Assembly (NCBI GenBank): GCA_945645715.1
Contig: CALZFJ010000167.1
Location: 1-5,265 of the forward strand
Direction of reading: 5' to 3'
Source of the DNA: an uncultured Prevotellaceae bacterium
Lineage (GTDB): Bacteria > Bacteroidota > Bacteroidia > Bacteroidales > Muribaculaceae
DNA length: 5,265 nucleotides
The notes under the pieces are model-generated. The model was given only the letters and a program-made list of their open reading frames with translations. It did not search any database and had not been told where the DNA came from. Of the stretch, positions 1 through 5,265 are shown in pieces. The position numbers were made by a program, and so were the translations under genes. The first letter of the stretch is position 1; every line of letters starts with the position of its first letter.

Positions 1-827
1 ACGTTGAGGTTGATTGGTGTAGTCGATAGCTCTTTGCCTAAGTTTTTCAGCTCGCTATAAGTGAGCTTGAAATTGTCGATTGCCACGAGCGATTGGGGCA
101 GCTCAATGCGCAGGTTTTCCACCTCTAAGGCTTGCTTCCCGATTTTGGTATTGGCGGCAATGTTGGTGAGTGTGAATCCGCAACGCTCGCGCATGGAGAG
201 TCGTTTCAACTCTATGTTGTAGTCGTCGTTTTTAAGCCGTGGAATAGCCACATCGGCACGCAAGTTGCTAACTGCGATGTGGTTGGGGTCGAAGCGATCG
301 TGTTTTTGTGGCTCACACAGCACGTCATAGCTTAGGCGGCTGCGCCTGAGCACAATGTTGTAGATTTTCAGATCGAAGCGAGTGGGAGGCTTGGTGGTGT
401 CCTTGGGACTGAGTGCATCGATGATGAATTGCAGATTTGTGGGCGATTGCTTGTCGGGGCGTGTGATGTGCCCGTTGAGGCCGATAAGTTCGGCATAGGT
501 GAACACGATGCGGCGACGTACCACCAGATTGTAGATGCTGAAGCCGGCACCGAGCTTATCCACTTTGAGCAGTGTGTCGCCCTTCTGGTCGGGGACAACC
601 ACATTTTGCAGCACCACTTCGTTGAATGGAGCGATAGAGAGCTTGCCCACCGACACCTCGGTGTGGAGTAGCTTCGACAGTTCGGTTTCGCCCACGCGTT
701 TCACCTTATCTTGCACCTGTGGCACCGAGAGCACGATATAAAGAATCACATAAAGCCCAACCATGGCGGTCAAACCTGCCACGAGAAGGCTCCTGATGAT
801 TTTATATATTAGCTGCAAGATTTTCAT
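1..827 (-). CDS. TamB/AsmA-like envelope biogenesis protein, N-terminal part
   Basis: This reading frame starts at the ATG at 827 and stays open for 275 codons to the left edge, so only the N-terminus is visible. Residues 1-10 are short and basic (MKILQLIYKI), and about 11-35 form one hydrophobic segment, which fits a signal anchor in the inner membrane. After it comes a pattern typical of TamB/AsmA-type proteins: LSVPQVQDKVKRVGETELSKLL, then EVSVGKLSIAPFNEVVLQNV and a VPDQKGDTLLKVDKL stretch, followed by alternating short beta-strand-like sequence. Family members of this kind in Bacteroidota usually run to well over 1,000 residues and span the periplasm, where they are thought to carry lipid or assist outer-membrane assembly. 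The gene begins 45 bases after the nadE stop with no terminator between, so it probably shares that transcript. There is no clear ribosome-binding site. The family call rests on the N-terminal pattern only; a generic AsmA-like or DUF748-type protein is the alternative. Confidence 0.8.
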   Translation of the reverse strand, partial: MKILQLIYKIIRSLLVAGLTAMVGLYVILYIVLSVPQVQDKVKRVGETELSKLLHTEVSVGKLSIAPFNEVVLQNVVVPDQKGDTLLKVDKLGAGFSIYNLVVRRRIVFTYAELIGLNGHITRPDKQSPTNLQFIIDALSPKDTTKPPTRFDLKIYNIVLRRSRLSYDVLCEPQKHDRFDPNHIAVSNLRADVAIPRLKNDDYNIELKRLSMRERCGFTLTNIAANTKIGKQALEVENLRIELPQSLVAIDNFKLTYSELKNLGKELSTTPINLN

Positions 828-872
828 CTGTCGATATGTAGGTCTTTTTTAGTGGGTTTTGATCAAATGGGC

Positions 873-2831
873 TTATTTCTCGCTTTTGAGTCGCACAGCT
901 ATCATGTCGCACTCTGCGAGCCACAATGCTGCCGAGGCATCGCTTGGCATGCGCCAGTCACCGCGTGGCGATAGGCTCACGCTACCCACCTTTGGCCCGT
1001 CGGGCAGGCACGAACGCTTGAATTGCTGCTGGAAGAAGCGGCGATAGAATTCGCGCAACCAACGTAGAATGAAAGGCTTGTCGTAGATGCCCTCGTAGGC
1101 AATGGCACATAGGGTGAATATTTTCTCGGGGCTGAAACCCAATCGGATCATGTGGAAGAGGAAGAAGTCGTGCAGCTCGTAGGGACCCACGAGGTCTTCG
1201 GTCTTTTGCTTGATATTGCCTTTTTCGTCGGCAGGAATCAGCTCAGGGCTGATGGGCGTATCCACAATATCAAGAAGGGTGTCGCTTGTGGCTTTGTCGG
1301 AGGCAAAGCCGGTGAGGGCAAACCAGCGCACGAGATATTTCACAAGCGTCTTGGGAATGCTTGCGTTCACGCCATACATCGACATGTGGTCGCCGTTGTA
1401 GGTAGCCCAGCCGAGTGCCAGCTCAGAAAGGTCGCCGGTGCCGAGCACGATGCCGCCGCACTTGTTGGAGTAGTCCATAAGAATCTGTGTGCGCTCACGA
1501 GCCTGCGAGTTTTCGTAGGTGATATTGTGATTATTGATATCGTGGTCGATGTCGGCAAAGTGCTGCTTCACGGCATCGACGATTGATATTTCCTTGATTG
1601 TTACGCCTAAGGCGCGCATAAGCGTCAGAGCGTTGTTATATGTGCGGTCGGTGGTGCCAAATCCCGGCATGGTGATACCGATGATTCCGCTGCGGTCGAG
1701 TTTCAGCCTGTCGAAGGCCTTAGCTGCCACAAGCAGTGCGAGAGTGCTGTCGAGACCGCCCGACACCCCCACCACGAGACTGTTGCAGTGAATGTGGTCG
1801 AGACGGCGCATAAGTCCGGCAACCTGAATGTTGATAATCTCCTCGCAGCGGTCGTTGAGAATCTGCTCATCGGAGGGTACAAAAGGATGACGGGAAATGG
1901 GGCGCATCAACACTCCGTCGAAAGGCTTCAGTGGACCATAAGAGATTTCAATTTCCTCATATTCAGGTGCGAGGCACTTACTGTCGGCAAAACTTGTTGC
2001 TGTGATACGCTCGTTGTTGAGCATCTGTATGTCGATGTCGGCGATAGCTCGGGTACCTTCGGTGCTGAACCGCTCACCTTCGGCAATCACGCGGCCATCT
2101 TCAGCCACCACTGCATTACCGGCAAACACCAGGTCGGTGGTCGATTCGCCATATCCCGATGAGGCATAGACGTAGGCTGCGCGGCATCGTGCCGACTGCT
2201 GCTTGATAAGCGACATCAGGTAGCCGTGCTTCCCTATCAGCTCATTTGAAGCCGAAAGGTTAAGAATGACATTGGCACCGGCAATTGCAGCCAATGACGC
2301 AGGAGGAACTGGAGTCCACAGGTCTTCGCAAAGCTCAATAGCCACTTTCATGTCGCTGTAAGTGAAAAGCAGGGTGGGAGAGATGCGAGCCTTGATTCCG
2401 CACAAATCCACATAATCGGCATCGAGCACCGTTGCCGATGCAAACCATCGCTTTTCATAGAACTCCTTGTAGTTGGGAAGGTAGGTCTTAGGTACAATGC
2501 CGAGAATGTTGCCTTTGTTGATGGCGACAGCGCAGTTATATACGGCTCCACGGCATCGCAGCGGAGCGCCCACCACGAGCAGTGCGTCGATGTCGGCAGA
2601 GTCTTCCATTAATTCGATGAGGGCACACTCGGCGGCATCGAGGAGCGTGCTTTGGTGGAAAAGGTCGCCACAAGTGTAGCCTGTTATGCCTAACTCGGGC
2701 GTTACAATCACCCGTGCACCTTCATTTGCAGCCTTTGTGGCTTCTTCAATGATTTGCAATGCATTGTAATCACAATCGGCAACTTTCACTTTTGGCACAA
2801 TTGCCGCAACTCTCATCAGTCCGAAATACAT
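873..2831 (-). CDS. nadE: Glutamine-dependent NAD+ synthetase
   Basis: This 652-residue cytoplasmic enzyme makes NAD+ from nicotinic acid adenine dinucleotide and ATP, the last step of NAD synthesis, using ammonia released from glutamine. Residues about 5-290 are a nitrilase-type glutaminase domain with its full triad: E46 (in TPELGITGY), K115 (in VPKTYLPNY) and C168 (in ELCEDLW). Residues about 320-650 are the synthetase domain, with the ATP-pyrophosphatase P-loop SGGLDS at 357-362 and the conserved GTGDLSELALGW stretch at 464-475. The length is normal for the two-domain form and nothing appears broken. I chose the ATG at 2831 because the residues before the second Met (MYFGL, then MRVAA) resemble the start of Bacteroides homologues as I remember them. 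That second Met, five residues later, remains possible. No Shine-Dalgarno sequence is visible, which is usual in this phylum. A promoter lies about 100 bases upstream, and a TamB-like gene follows closely. Confidence 0.97.
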   Translation of the reverse strand: MYFGLMRVAAIVPKVKVADCDYNALQIIEEATKAANEGARVIVTPELGITGYTCGDLFHQSTLLDAAECALIELMEDSADIDALLVVGAPLRCRGAVYNCAVAINKGNILGIVPKTYLPNYKEFYEKRWFASATVLDADYVDLCGIKARISPTLLFTYSDMKVAIELCEDLWTPVPPASLAAIAGANVILNLSASNELIGKHGYLMSLIKQQSARCRAAYVYASSGYGESTTDLVFAGNAVVAEDGRVIAEGERFSTEGTRAIADIDIQMLNNERITATSFADSKCLAPEYEEIEISYGPLKPFDGVLMRPISRHPFVPSDEQILNDRCEEIINIQVAGLMRRLDHIHCNSLVVGVSGGLDSTLALLVAAKAFDRLKLDRSGIIGITMPGFGTTDRTYNNALTLMRALGVTIKEISIVDAVKQHFADIDHDINNHNITYENSQARERTQILMDYSNKCGGIVLGTGDLSELALGWATYNGDHMSMYGVNASIPKTLVKYLVRWFALTGFASDKATSDTLLDIVDTPISPELIPADEKGNIKQKTEDLVGPYELHDFFLFHMIRLGFSPEKIFTLCAIAYEGIYDKPFILRWLREFYRRFFQQQFKRSCLPDGPKVGSVSLSPRGDWRMPSDASAALWLAECDMIAVRLKSEK

Positions 2832-2933
2832 ATCTAAGAAAAGTTATAGTTTTTTTCAAATAAAGCACACCAATCAAGCCTCATATCCGCGCTAAATCTG
2901 CAGGCTACAAGGCGAAACTCGGTATATTAACTG

Positions 2934-2964
2934 CAAATATAGCTATAATTTGTCATTTTTCAAT
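2934..2964 (-). promoter_or_regulatory. Bacteroidota-type promoter for nadE
   Basis: On the minus strand the box TATATTTG (2941-2934) matches the Bacteroidota -7 consensus TAnnTTTG. ATTG (2964-2961) lies 19 bases upstream and differs by one base from the -33 consensus TTTG. Transcription would begin near 2927, giving a leader of about 95 bases before the nadE ATG. A weaker box, TTTATTTG at 2864-2857, could give a much shorter leader. The call is from motif and spacing only. Confidence 0.65.
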
Positions 2965-3032
2965 GCAAGAACCACATTTTCCACCATTTTTGACGATAAG
3001 AAAGACAATATTTGTTGCCTGAAAGAATGGTG

Positions 3033-3066
3033 AAAAAAAGAGGAGCTTCATCACTGAAACTCCTCT
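3033..3066 (-). terminator. Intrinsic terminator of the tRNA-Arg transcript
   Basis: Just after the tRNA 3' end, the minus strand can form an 11-pair stem: AGAGGAGTTTC pairs with GAAGCTCCTCT, including one G-U pair, around a six-base loop. A run of T residues (complement of the A run at 3033-3039) follows at once. This is a textbook Rho-independent terminator. It starts about five bases from the mature tRNA end, so it very likely ends a single-tRNA transcript before the nadE promoter. Confidence 0.9.
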
Positions 3067-3070
3067 TGTG

Positions 3071-3144
3071 TGACTCCTACAGGATTCAAACCTGTAACCT
3101 TCTGATCCGTAGTCAGATGCTCTATTCAGTTGAGCTAAGGAGCC
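3071..3144 (-). tRNA. tRNA-Arg (anticodon ACG)
   Basis: The 74-base minus-strand sequence folds into a complete cloverleaf. The acceptor stem is GGCTCCT with AGGAGTC (one G-U pair), the D stem GCTC with GAGC, the anticodon stem TCTGA with TCAGA around loop CTACGGA, and the T stem ACAGG with CCTGT around loop TTTGAAT. The anticodon ACG (plus-strand positions 3108-3110) reads CGN arginine codons; A34 is normally edited to inosine by TadA. The discriminator base is A73, and A20 is present in the D loop, both known arginine identity elements. CCA is not encoded. The D loop AACTGAATA has A where G19 is expected, and the T loop has T where C56 is expected, so the usual G19-C56 elbow pair would be A19-U56. 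The gene has its own promoter and terminator. Confidence 0.97.
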
Positions 3145-3156
3145 GTTTTGCGACTG

Positions 3157-3186
3157 CAAAGTTACAAATTATTTTTCAAATACAAA
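3157..3186 (-). promoter_or_regulatory. Promoter of the tRNA-Arg gene
   Basis: The minus strand carries TTTG (3186-3183), then an 18-base spacer and TAACTTTG (3164-3157), exact matches to both Bacteroidota consensus boxes. The predicted start near 3150 is only about six bases before the mature tRNA end, as is common for single tRNA genes. A/T tracts immediately upstream (3187-3214) could act as an UP-like element. Confidence 0.8.
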
Positions 3187-3214
3187 CATTTTCCCTGATT
3201 TTTTTGAAAAAAAT
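3187..3214 (-). promoter_or_regulatory. Possible UP-like A/T tracts before the tRNA promoter
   Basis: Immediately upstream of the tRNA -33 box, the minus strand holds seven T, one C and seven A, roughly 48-64 bases before the predicted start. Stable-RNA promoters are often boosted by such tracts through contact with the RNA polymerase alpha subunit. The role here is inferred from position and base composition only. Confidence 0.35.
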
Positions 3215-3247
3215 TTTGATTATGATGGCAGATCATCAAAATAGGGC

Positions 3248-3282
3248 AAAAAATACCCTGCCACACGGCTGTGCAGCAGGGT
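3248..3282 (-). terminator. Intrinsic terminator downstream of rubrerythrin
   Basis: On the minus strand ACCCTGC pairs with GCAGGGT. An inner CACA-TGTG helix and a GCCG loop continue the stem above a two-base bulge (TG). The stem is followed by ATTTTTT (complement of 3248-3254). It lies about 85 bases after the rubrerythrin stop codon and should separate that gene from the tRNA promoter. In the other direction the following sequence is TTAAATATTT, so termination on the plus strand would be weak. Confidence 0.88.
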
Positions 3283-3365
3283 TAAATATTTCACGAGTTA
3301 TGGCCGTGCCAGCATTTGGCATTAATGAGAACGCCTTGAAAGGTGCCCATTATTAATGCTGCTCG

Positions 3366-3908
3366 TTAATAATTTTGAGCGTTGATTTCAAAGTAGCTCT
3401 TCGGGTGTGCGCAAACCGGGCAGATCTCAGGTGCCTGCTTGCCTACAACAATGTGTCCGCAGTTACGGCATTTCCAGATAGTGTCGCCCTCACGAGAGAA
3501 TACTACACCGTCCTCGATGTTCTTCAGGAGTGCGAGGTAGCGCTCCTCATGGTGCTTCTCGATAGCAGCTACACCGCGCATCTTGGCAGCAATTTCGGTG
3601 AATCCTTCTTCTTCAGCCTCTTTTGCCATACGATCATACATATCGGTCCACTCATAGTTCTCTCCCTCGGCAGCAGCCTTGAGGTTAGCCATAGTGTCCT
3701 TGATTGCACCACCTTCAAGATACTTGAACCACAACTTTGCGTGCTCTTTCTCATTCTGGGCTGTTTCCTCGAAGAGCGCGGCTATCTGCTCGTAGCCATC
3801 TTTCTTTGCCTTCGATGCAAAATAAGAATATTTATTGCGTGCCATTGATTCGCCGGCAAACGCGTCAAGCAAATTTTTCTCGGTTTTAGTTCCTTTTAAT
3901 TCTTTCAT
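3366..3908 (-). CDS. rbr: Rubrerythrin
   Basis: This complete 180-residue protein is a two-domain rubrerythrin, a cytoplasmic non-haem iron peroxidase that reduces hydrogen peroxide in anaerobes and microaerophiles with electrons passed through its rubredoxin centre. Residues 1-135 form the four-helix ferritin-like domain. Likely di-iron ligands are E20 (AFAGES), E53 and H56 (NEKEH), E83 and E86 (GENYEW), and E117 and H120 (IEKHHEER). Residues 143-180 form the rubredoxin-like Fe(Cys)4 site, with C147 and C150 (CRNC) and C163 and C166 (CPVC). All key residues are present and the length is close to the family norm. The start MKELKGTKTEKNLL matches rubrerythrin N-termini. AAGAGA shortly before the ATG is at best a weak ribosome-binding site. 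The gene has its own promoter box and terminator, so it appears monocistronic. Oxidant-responsive control is plausible for this family, but no regulator can be named from the sequence. Confidence 0.97.
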   Translation of the reverse strand: MKELKGTKTEKNLLDAFAGESMARNKYSYFASKAKKDGYEQIAALFEETAQNEKEHAKLWFKYLEGGAIKDTMANLKAAAEGENYEWTDMYDRMAKEAEEEGFTEIAAKMRGVAAIEKHHEERYLALLKNIEDGVVFSREGDTIWKCRNCGHIVVGKQAPEICPVCAHPKSYFEINAQNY

Positions 3909-3931
3909 AATCTCTTGTTTTAATAAGTTGT

Positions 3932-3946
3932 TTCAAATATTTTGAA
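3932..3946. repeat. Inverted repeat in the rubrerythrin leader
   Basis: TTCAAA, a three-base spacer and TTTGAA form a perfect 6-3-6 inverted repeat lying 24-38 bases before the rubrerythrin start codon. It is inside the predicted leader RNA. It could be an operator or a weak hairpin, but it is short and AT-rich, so chance is a real possibility. Confidence 0.4.
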
Positions 3947-4017
3947 TAATAATTGTAACCTATGTAGTCCCTCTTTTTATGGTAGCAACATAACATATCC
4001 GGCTACAATTTGCATTG

Positions 4018-4025
4018 CAAAGATA
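4018..4025 (-). promoter_or_regulatory. Probable -7 promoter box of rubrerythrin
   Basis: TATCTTTG on the minus strand is an exact TAnnTTTG match, followed by CA like the other two promoters in this window. No good TTTG is found at the expected -33 distance. That suggests either a weaker basal promoter or one helped by an activator. The predicted start near 4011 gives a leader of about 100 bases before the ATG at 3908. Confidence 0.6.
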
Positions 4026-4049
4026 CGAATGTTTTAACTAATTAGATAC

Positions 4050-4063
4050 TTAATAATTATTAA
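4050..4063. repeat. AT-only 14-base palindrome upstream of rubrerythrin
   Basis: TTAATAATTATTAA is a perfect 14-base palindrome. It is centred about 45 bases upstream of the predicted rubrerythrin transcription start and 33 bases beyond the stop of the upstream gene. Its position fits a dimeric regulator site near the -35 region. It lacks G or C, so it would make a poor terminator, and such palindromes can arise by chance in AT-rich spacers. Confidence 0.5.
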
Positions 4064-4095
4064 AAGTAGTTTCAGATATGTTAATATACTAGGCC

Positions 4096-5265
4096 CTATT
4101 TTACTAATACAGCCTTTGTTGCGCCAAGTGTGCACACAACGTAATATCCGGCCGGCATATCAACCACGGTGTCGCCATTAGCAATTATCTTCTTCACAAA
4201 GCGGCCCATGGCGTCGAAAATCAGTATATTGCCAGTGGCATTAGCTATCACCACAGCACCTTCAGTGCCGTAGATTGTAGTGCTACGCTCTCCATTCATT
4301 GTCTCTATTCCGGTGGGAGTTGAAGGACCTTCAGAGGCTGTAACTTCAAATGTGTAAAGCGCATTAGGTGTAGCGATAGTATATGAGCCTTGATCAAATA
4401 CATCAATCATGGCATCATTTTCAAAAACGACATTAGTCACACTGCCGTCGTGCACCAGGCTGTAAGTGCTCACGCCGTCACATGTGAGAATCACATACTC
4501 TGCACCCGGGTAGGAGTGTCCATCTTTCAATTCTTCTGTGTTGTATTCACACTCTACGGTAGCTGTAACGTTATTTCCTGTGAGTTTCTTGTAGAGTTGC
4601 ACGTTGTTGTAACTGGTATATCCGTCATTTTCATTATAGTTGTCTTGGGAATAATTACCGAATGTTTCAGTCGATGCCGACCATAATAACATTCGTGTAG
4701 CACTATTGCTATCCTTTATTATGGCGTAGATTCCATCGAATGTAATGCTTACGTCTTTTTGGTTAATACCGATTGATGTGCCGGTAGAGCTTAAATCTAC
4801 ATATTCACCGGTAGCGCTGTCATACATATAGTATTTGCCATACGTAGAGCCTTCTTTCAGCAAATATACGCTCGCTTCACTATTCTCGGCAAGACGGCAA
4901 GCGCCGTTTACATCTTCATCAACTCCTTTGCGTTTATTGCCATCGGATGTAGGCAATCCCATGACTTTCCCGCCCTTTTCAGTGACAACAATCACCTCAT
5001 CGCCGGCGTTGATATCGCCTGTGTTATCTACACGCGAGAAAACACCCTTGATGGTCTGGGAATTTTGGCGGGTAAATGTTGCCTCACATGCATCGCTCAC
5101 CTCTAAGATAGCGCCGTTGGCATTGTATGCCACTAATGCCGAGATTGTAGCAGTGCCGGTTATTTGAAATGTAAAGGGATTTGATGTCACAGATATATCT
5201 CGGGTGCTTTCACCTTCAGTCACCTTACATTCCATAATTAGCTTTGAGAAATCGCTGTATTTTGA
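4096..5265 (-). CDS. Secreted multidomain protein with T9SS-type C-terminal tail, 3' part
   Basis: The frame is open to the right edge (389 visible residues, beginning SKYSDFSKLI), so the protein is cut at its N-terminus and no signal peptide can be seen. Counting from the first visible residue: about 1-65 resembles an FN3-associated/chitobiase C-terminal-like beta domain (NPFTFQITGTATISALVAYN). About 76-227 begins with DINAGDEVIVV and ends with NNVQLYKKL, a pattern I recall from Bacteroidales secreted proteins, often beside nucleases or hydrolases; the function is unknown. About 230-311 is another beta-rich segment. About 315-389 resembles a type IX secretion sorting domain, with DAMGR at 351-355, PAGYYVV at 371-377 and a terminal VLVK. 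Such tails direct export across the outer membrane and often surface attachment. The catalytic or binding part, if any, is probably upstream of the window. The first Met, at 5235, is probably internal. No terminator follows the stop. Surface or secreted location is fairly sure; the activity is not known. Confidence 0.85.
   Translation of the reverse strand, partial: SKYSDFSKLIMECKVTEGESTRDISVTSNPFTFQITGTATISALVAYNANGAILEVSDACEATFTRQNSQTIKGVFSRVDNTGDINAGDEVIVVTEKGGKVMGLPTSDGNKRKGVDEDVNGACRLAENSEASVYLLKEGSTYGKYYMYDSATGEYVDLSSTGTSIGINQKDVSITFDGIYAIIKDSNSATRMLLWSASTETFGNYSQDNYNENDGYTSYNNVQLYKKLTGNNVTATVECEYNTEELKDGHSYPGAEYVILTCDGVSTYSLVHDGSVTNVVFENDAMIDVFDQGSYTIATPNALYTFEVTASEGPSTPTGIETMNGERSTTIYGTEGAVVIANATGNILIFDAMGRFVKKIIANGDTVVDMPAGYYVVCTLGATKAVLVK

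Noticed and set aside
132..741. Several overlapping open frames on both strands left of 830
   Set aside because: The minus-strand frame from 827 to the edge gives a coherent TamB-like protein with a membrane anchor; the others are shadows of it.
1152..1586. Plus-strand open frame of 144 codons
   Set aside because: It lies wholly antisense to nadE, whose product has all its catalytic motifs. The translated sequence has no recognisable domain.
2876..2909. AGCCT/AGGCT inverted repeat in the nadE leader as a riboswitch or attenuator
   Set aside because: The arms are only five bases with a spacer of over 20 bases and no T run. It matches no riboswitch I recognise and is easily due to chance.
2953..3159. 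Minus-strand open frame of 68 codons containing SLAQLNRASDYGSEGYRFESC
   Set aside because: It runs through the tRNA-Arg gene and terminator. This peptide is the familiar spurious translation of a tRNA, not a protein gene.
3012..3356. Plus-strand open frame of 114 codons containing DSYRIQTCNLLIRSQ
   Set aside because: It is antisense to the same tRNA and then crosses two promoter/terminator regions. This is also a well-known false protein.
3375..3848. Plus-strand open frame of 157 codons
   Set aside because: It is a complement shadow of the rubrerythrin gene, with no start signals and no family resemblance.
4050..4063. AT palindrome as a terminator for the secreted-protein gene
   Set aside because: It contains no G-C pairs and is not followed by a T run on the minus strand, so a stable terminator hairpin is unlikely.
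5233..5235. ATG at 5235 as the true start of the secreted protein
   Set aside because: The frame stays open for ten more codons to the window edge, there is no signal peptide after this Met, and the first visible domain would be cut in the middle.
1..5265. CRISPR array, insertion sequence, phage, toxin-antitoxin or new defence system
   Set aside because: I saw no regularly spaced repeats, transposase, integrase or nuclease motifs. The visible genes are ordinary housekeeping genes plus one secreted protein.

Overview
The window looks like chromosomal DNA from a member of the Bacteroidales (Bacteroidota). A gut lineage such as Muribaculaceae or Prevotellaceae is plausible, but the genus cannot be fixed from this sequence. 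Four things support this: promoter elements of the Bacteroidota type (TAnnTTTG, here always followed by CA), no clear Shine-Dalgarno sequences before the genes, a secreted protein ending in a type IX secretion (T9SS) sorting tail, and a TamB-like gene of the Bacteroidota style. Every supported gene lies on the minus strand, so the window reads biologically from right to left. I found no convincing gene on the plus strand.

From right to left: 5265-4096 is the 3' part of a gene for a large secreted, multidomain protein with a C-terminal T9SS-type tail; its 5' end is outside the window. Next, 3908-3366 encodes a complete rubrerythrin, with its own -7 promoter box, an AT-rich palindrome upstream of that box and a strong intrinsic terminator downstream. 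Then comes a single tRNA-Arg(ACG) gene (3144-3071) with its own promoter and terminator. After that is nadE (2831-873), a two-domain glutamine-dependent NAD+ synthetase with a promoter about 100 bases upstream. Only 45 bases beyond its stop, without a terminator, begins a membrane-anchored TamB/AsmA-like gene (827 to the left edge, partial). These last two probably share a transcript.

The genes do not form a pathway. They are independent housekeeping units (oxidant defence, translation, NAD synthesis, envelope biogenesis) next to one accessory secreted protein. I see no CRISPR array, insertion sequence, phage gene, toxin-antitoxin pair or obvious new defence system. The least understood element is the secreted protein at the right edge. 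The most interesting small signals are a paired exchange in the tRNA elbow (A19 with U56) and the palindromes around the rubrerythrin promoter.
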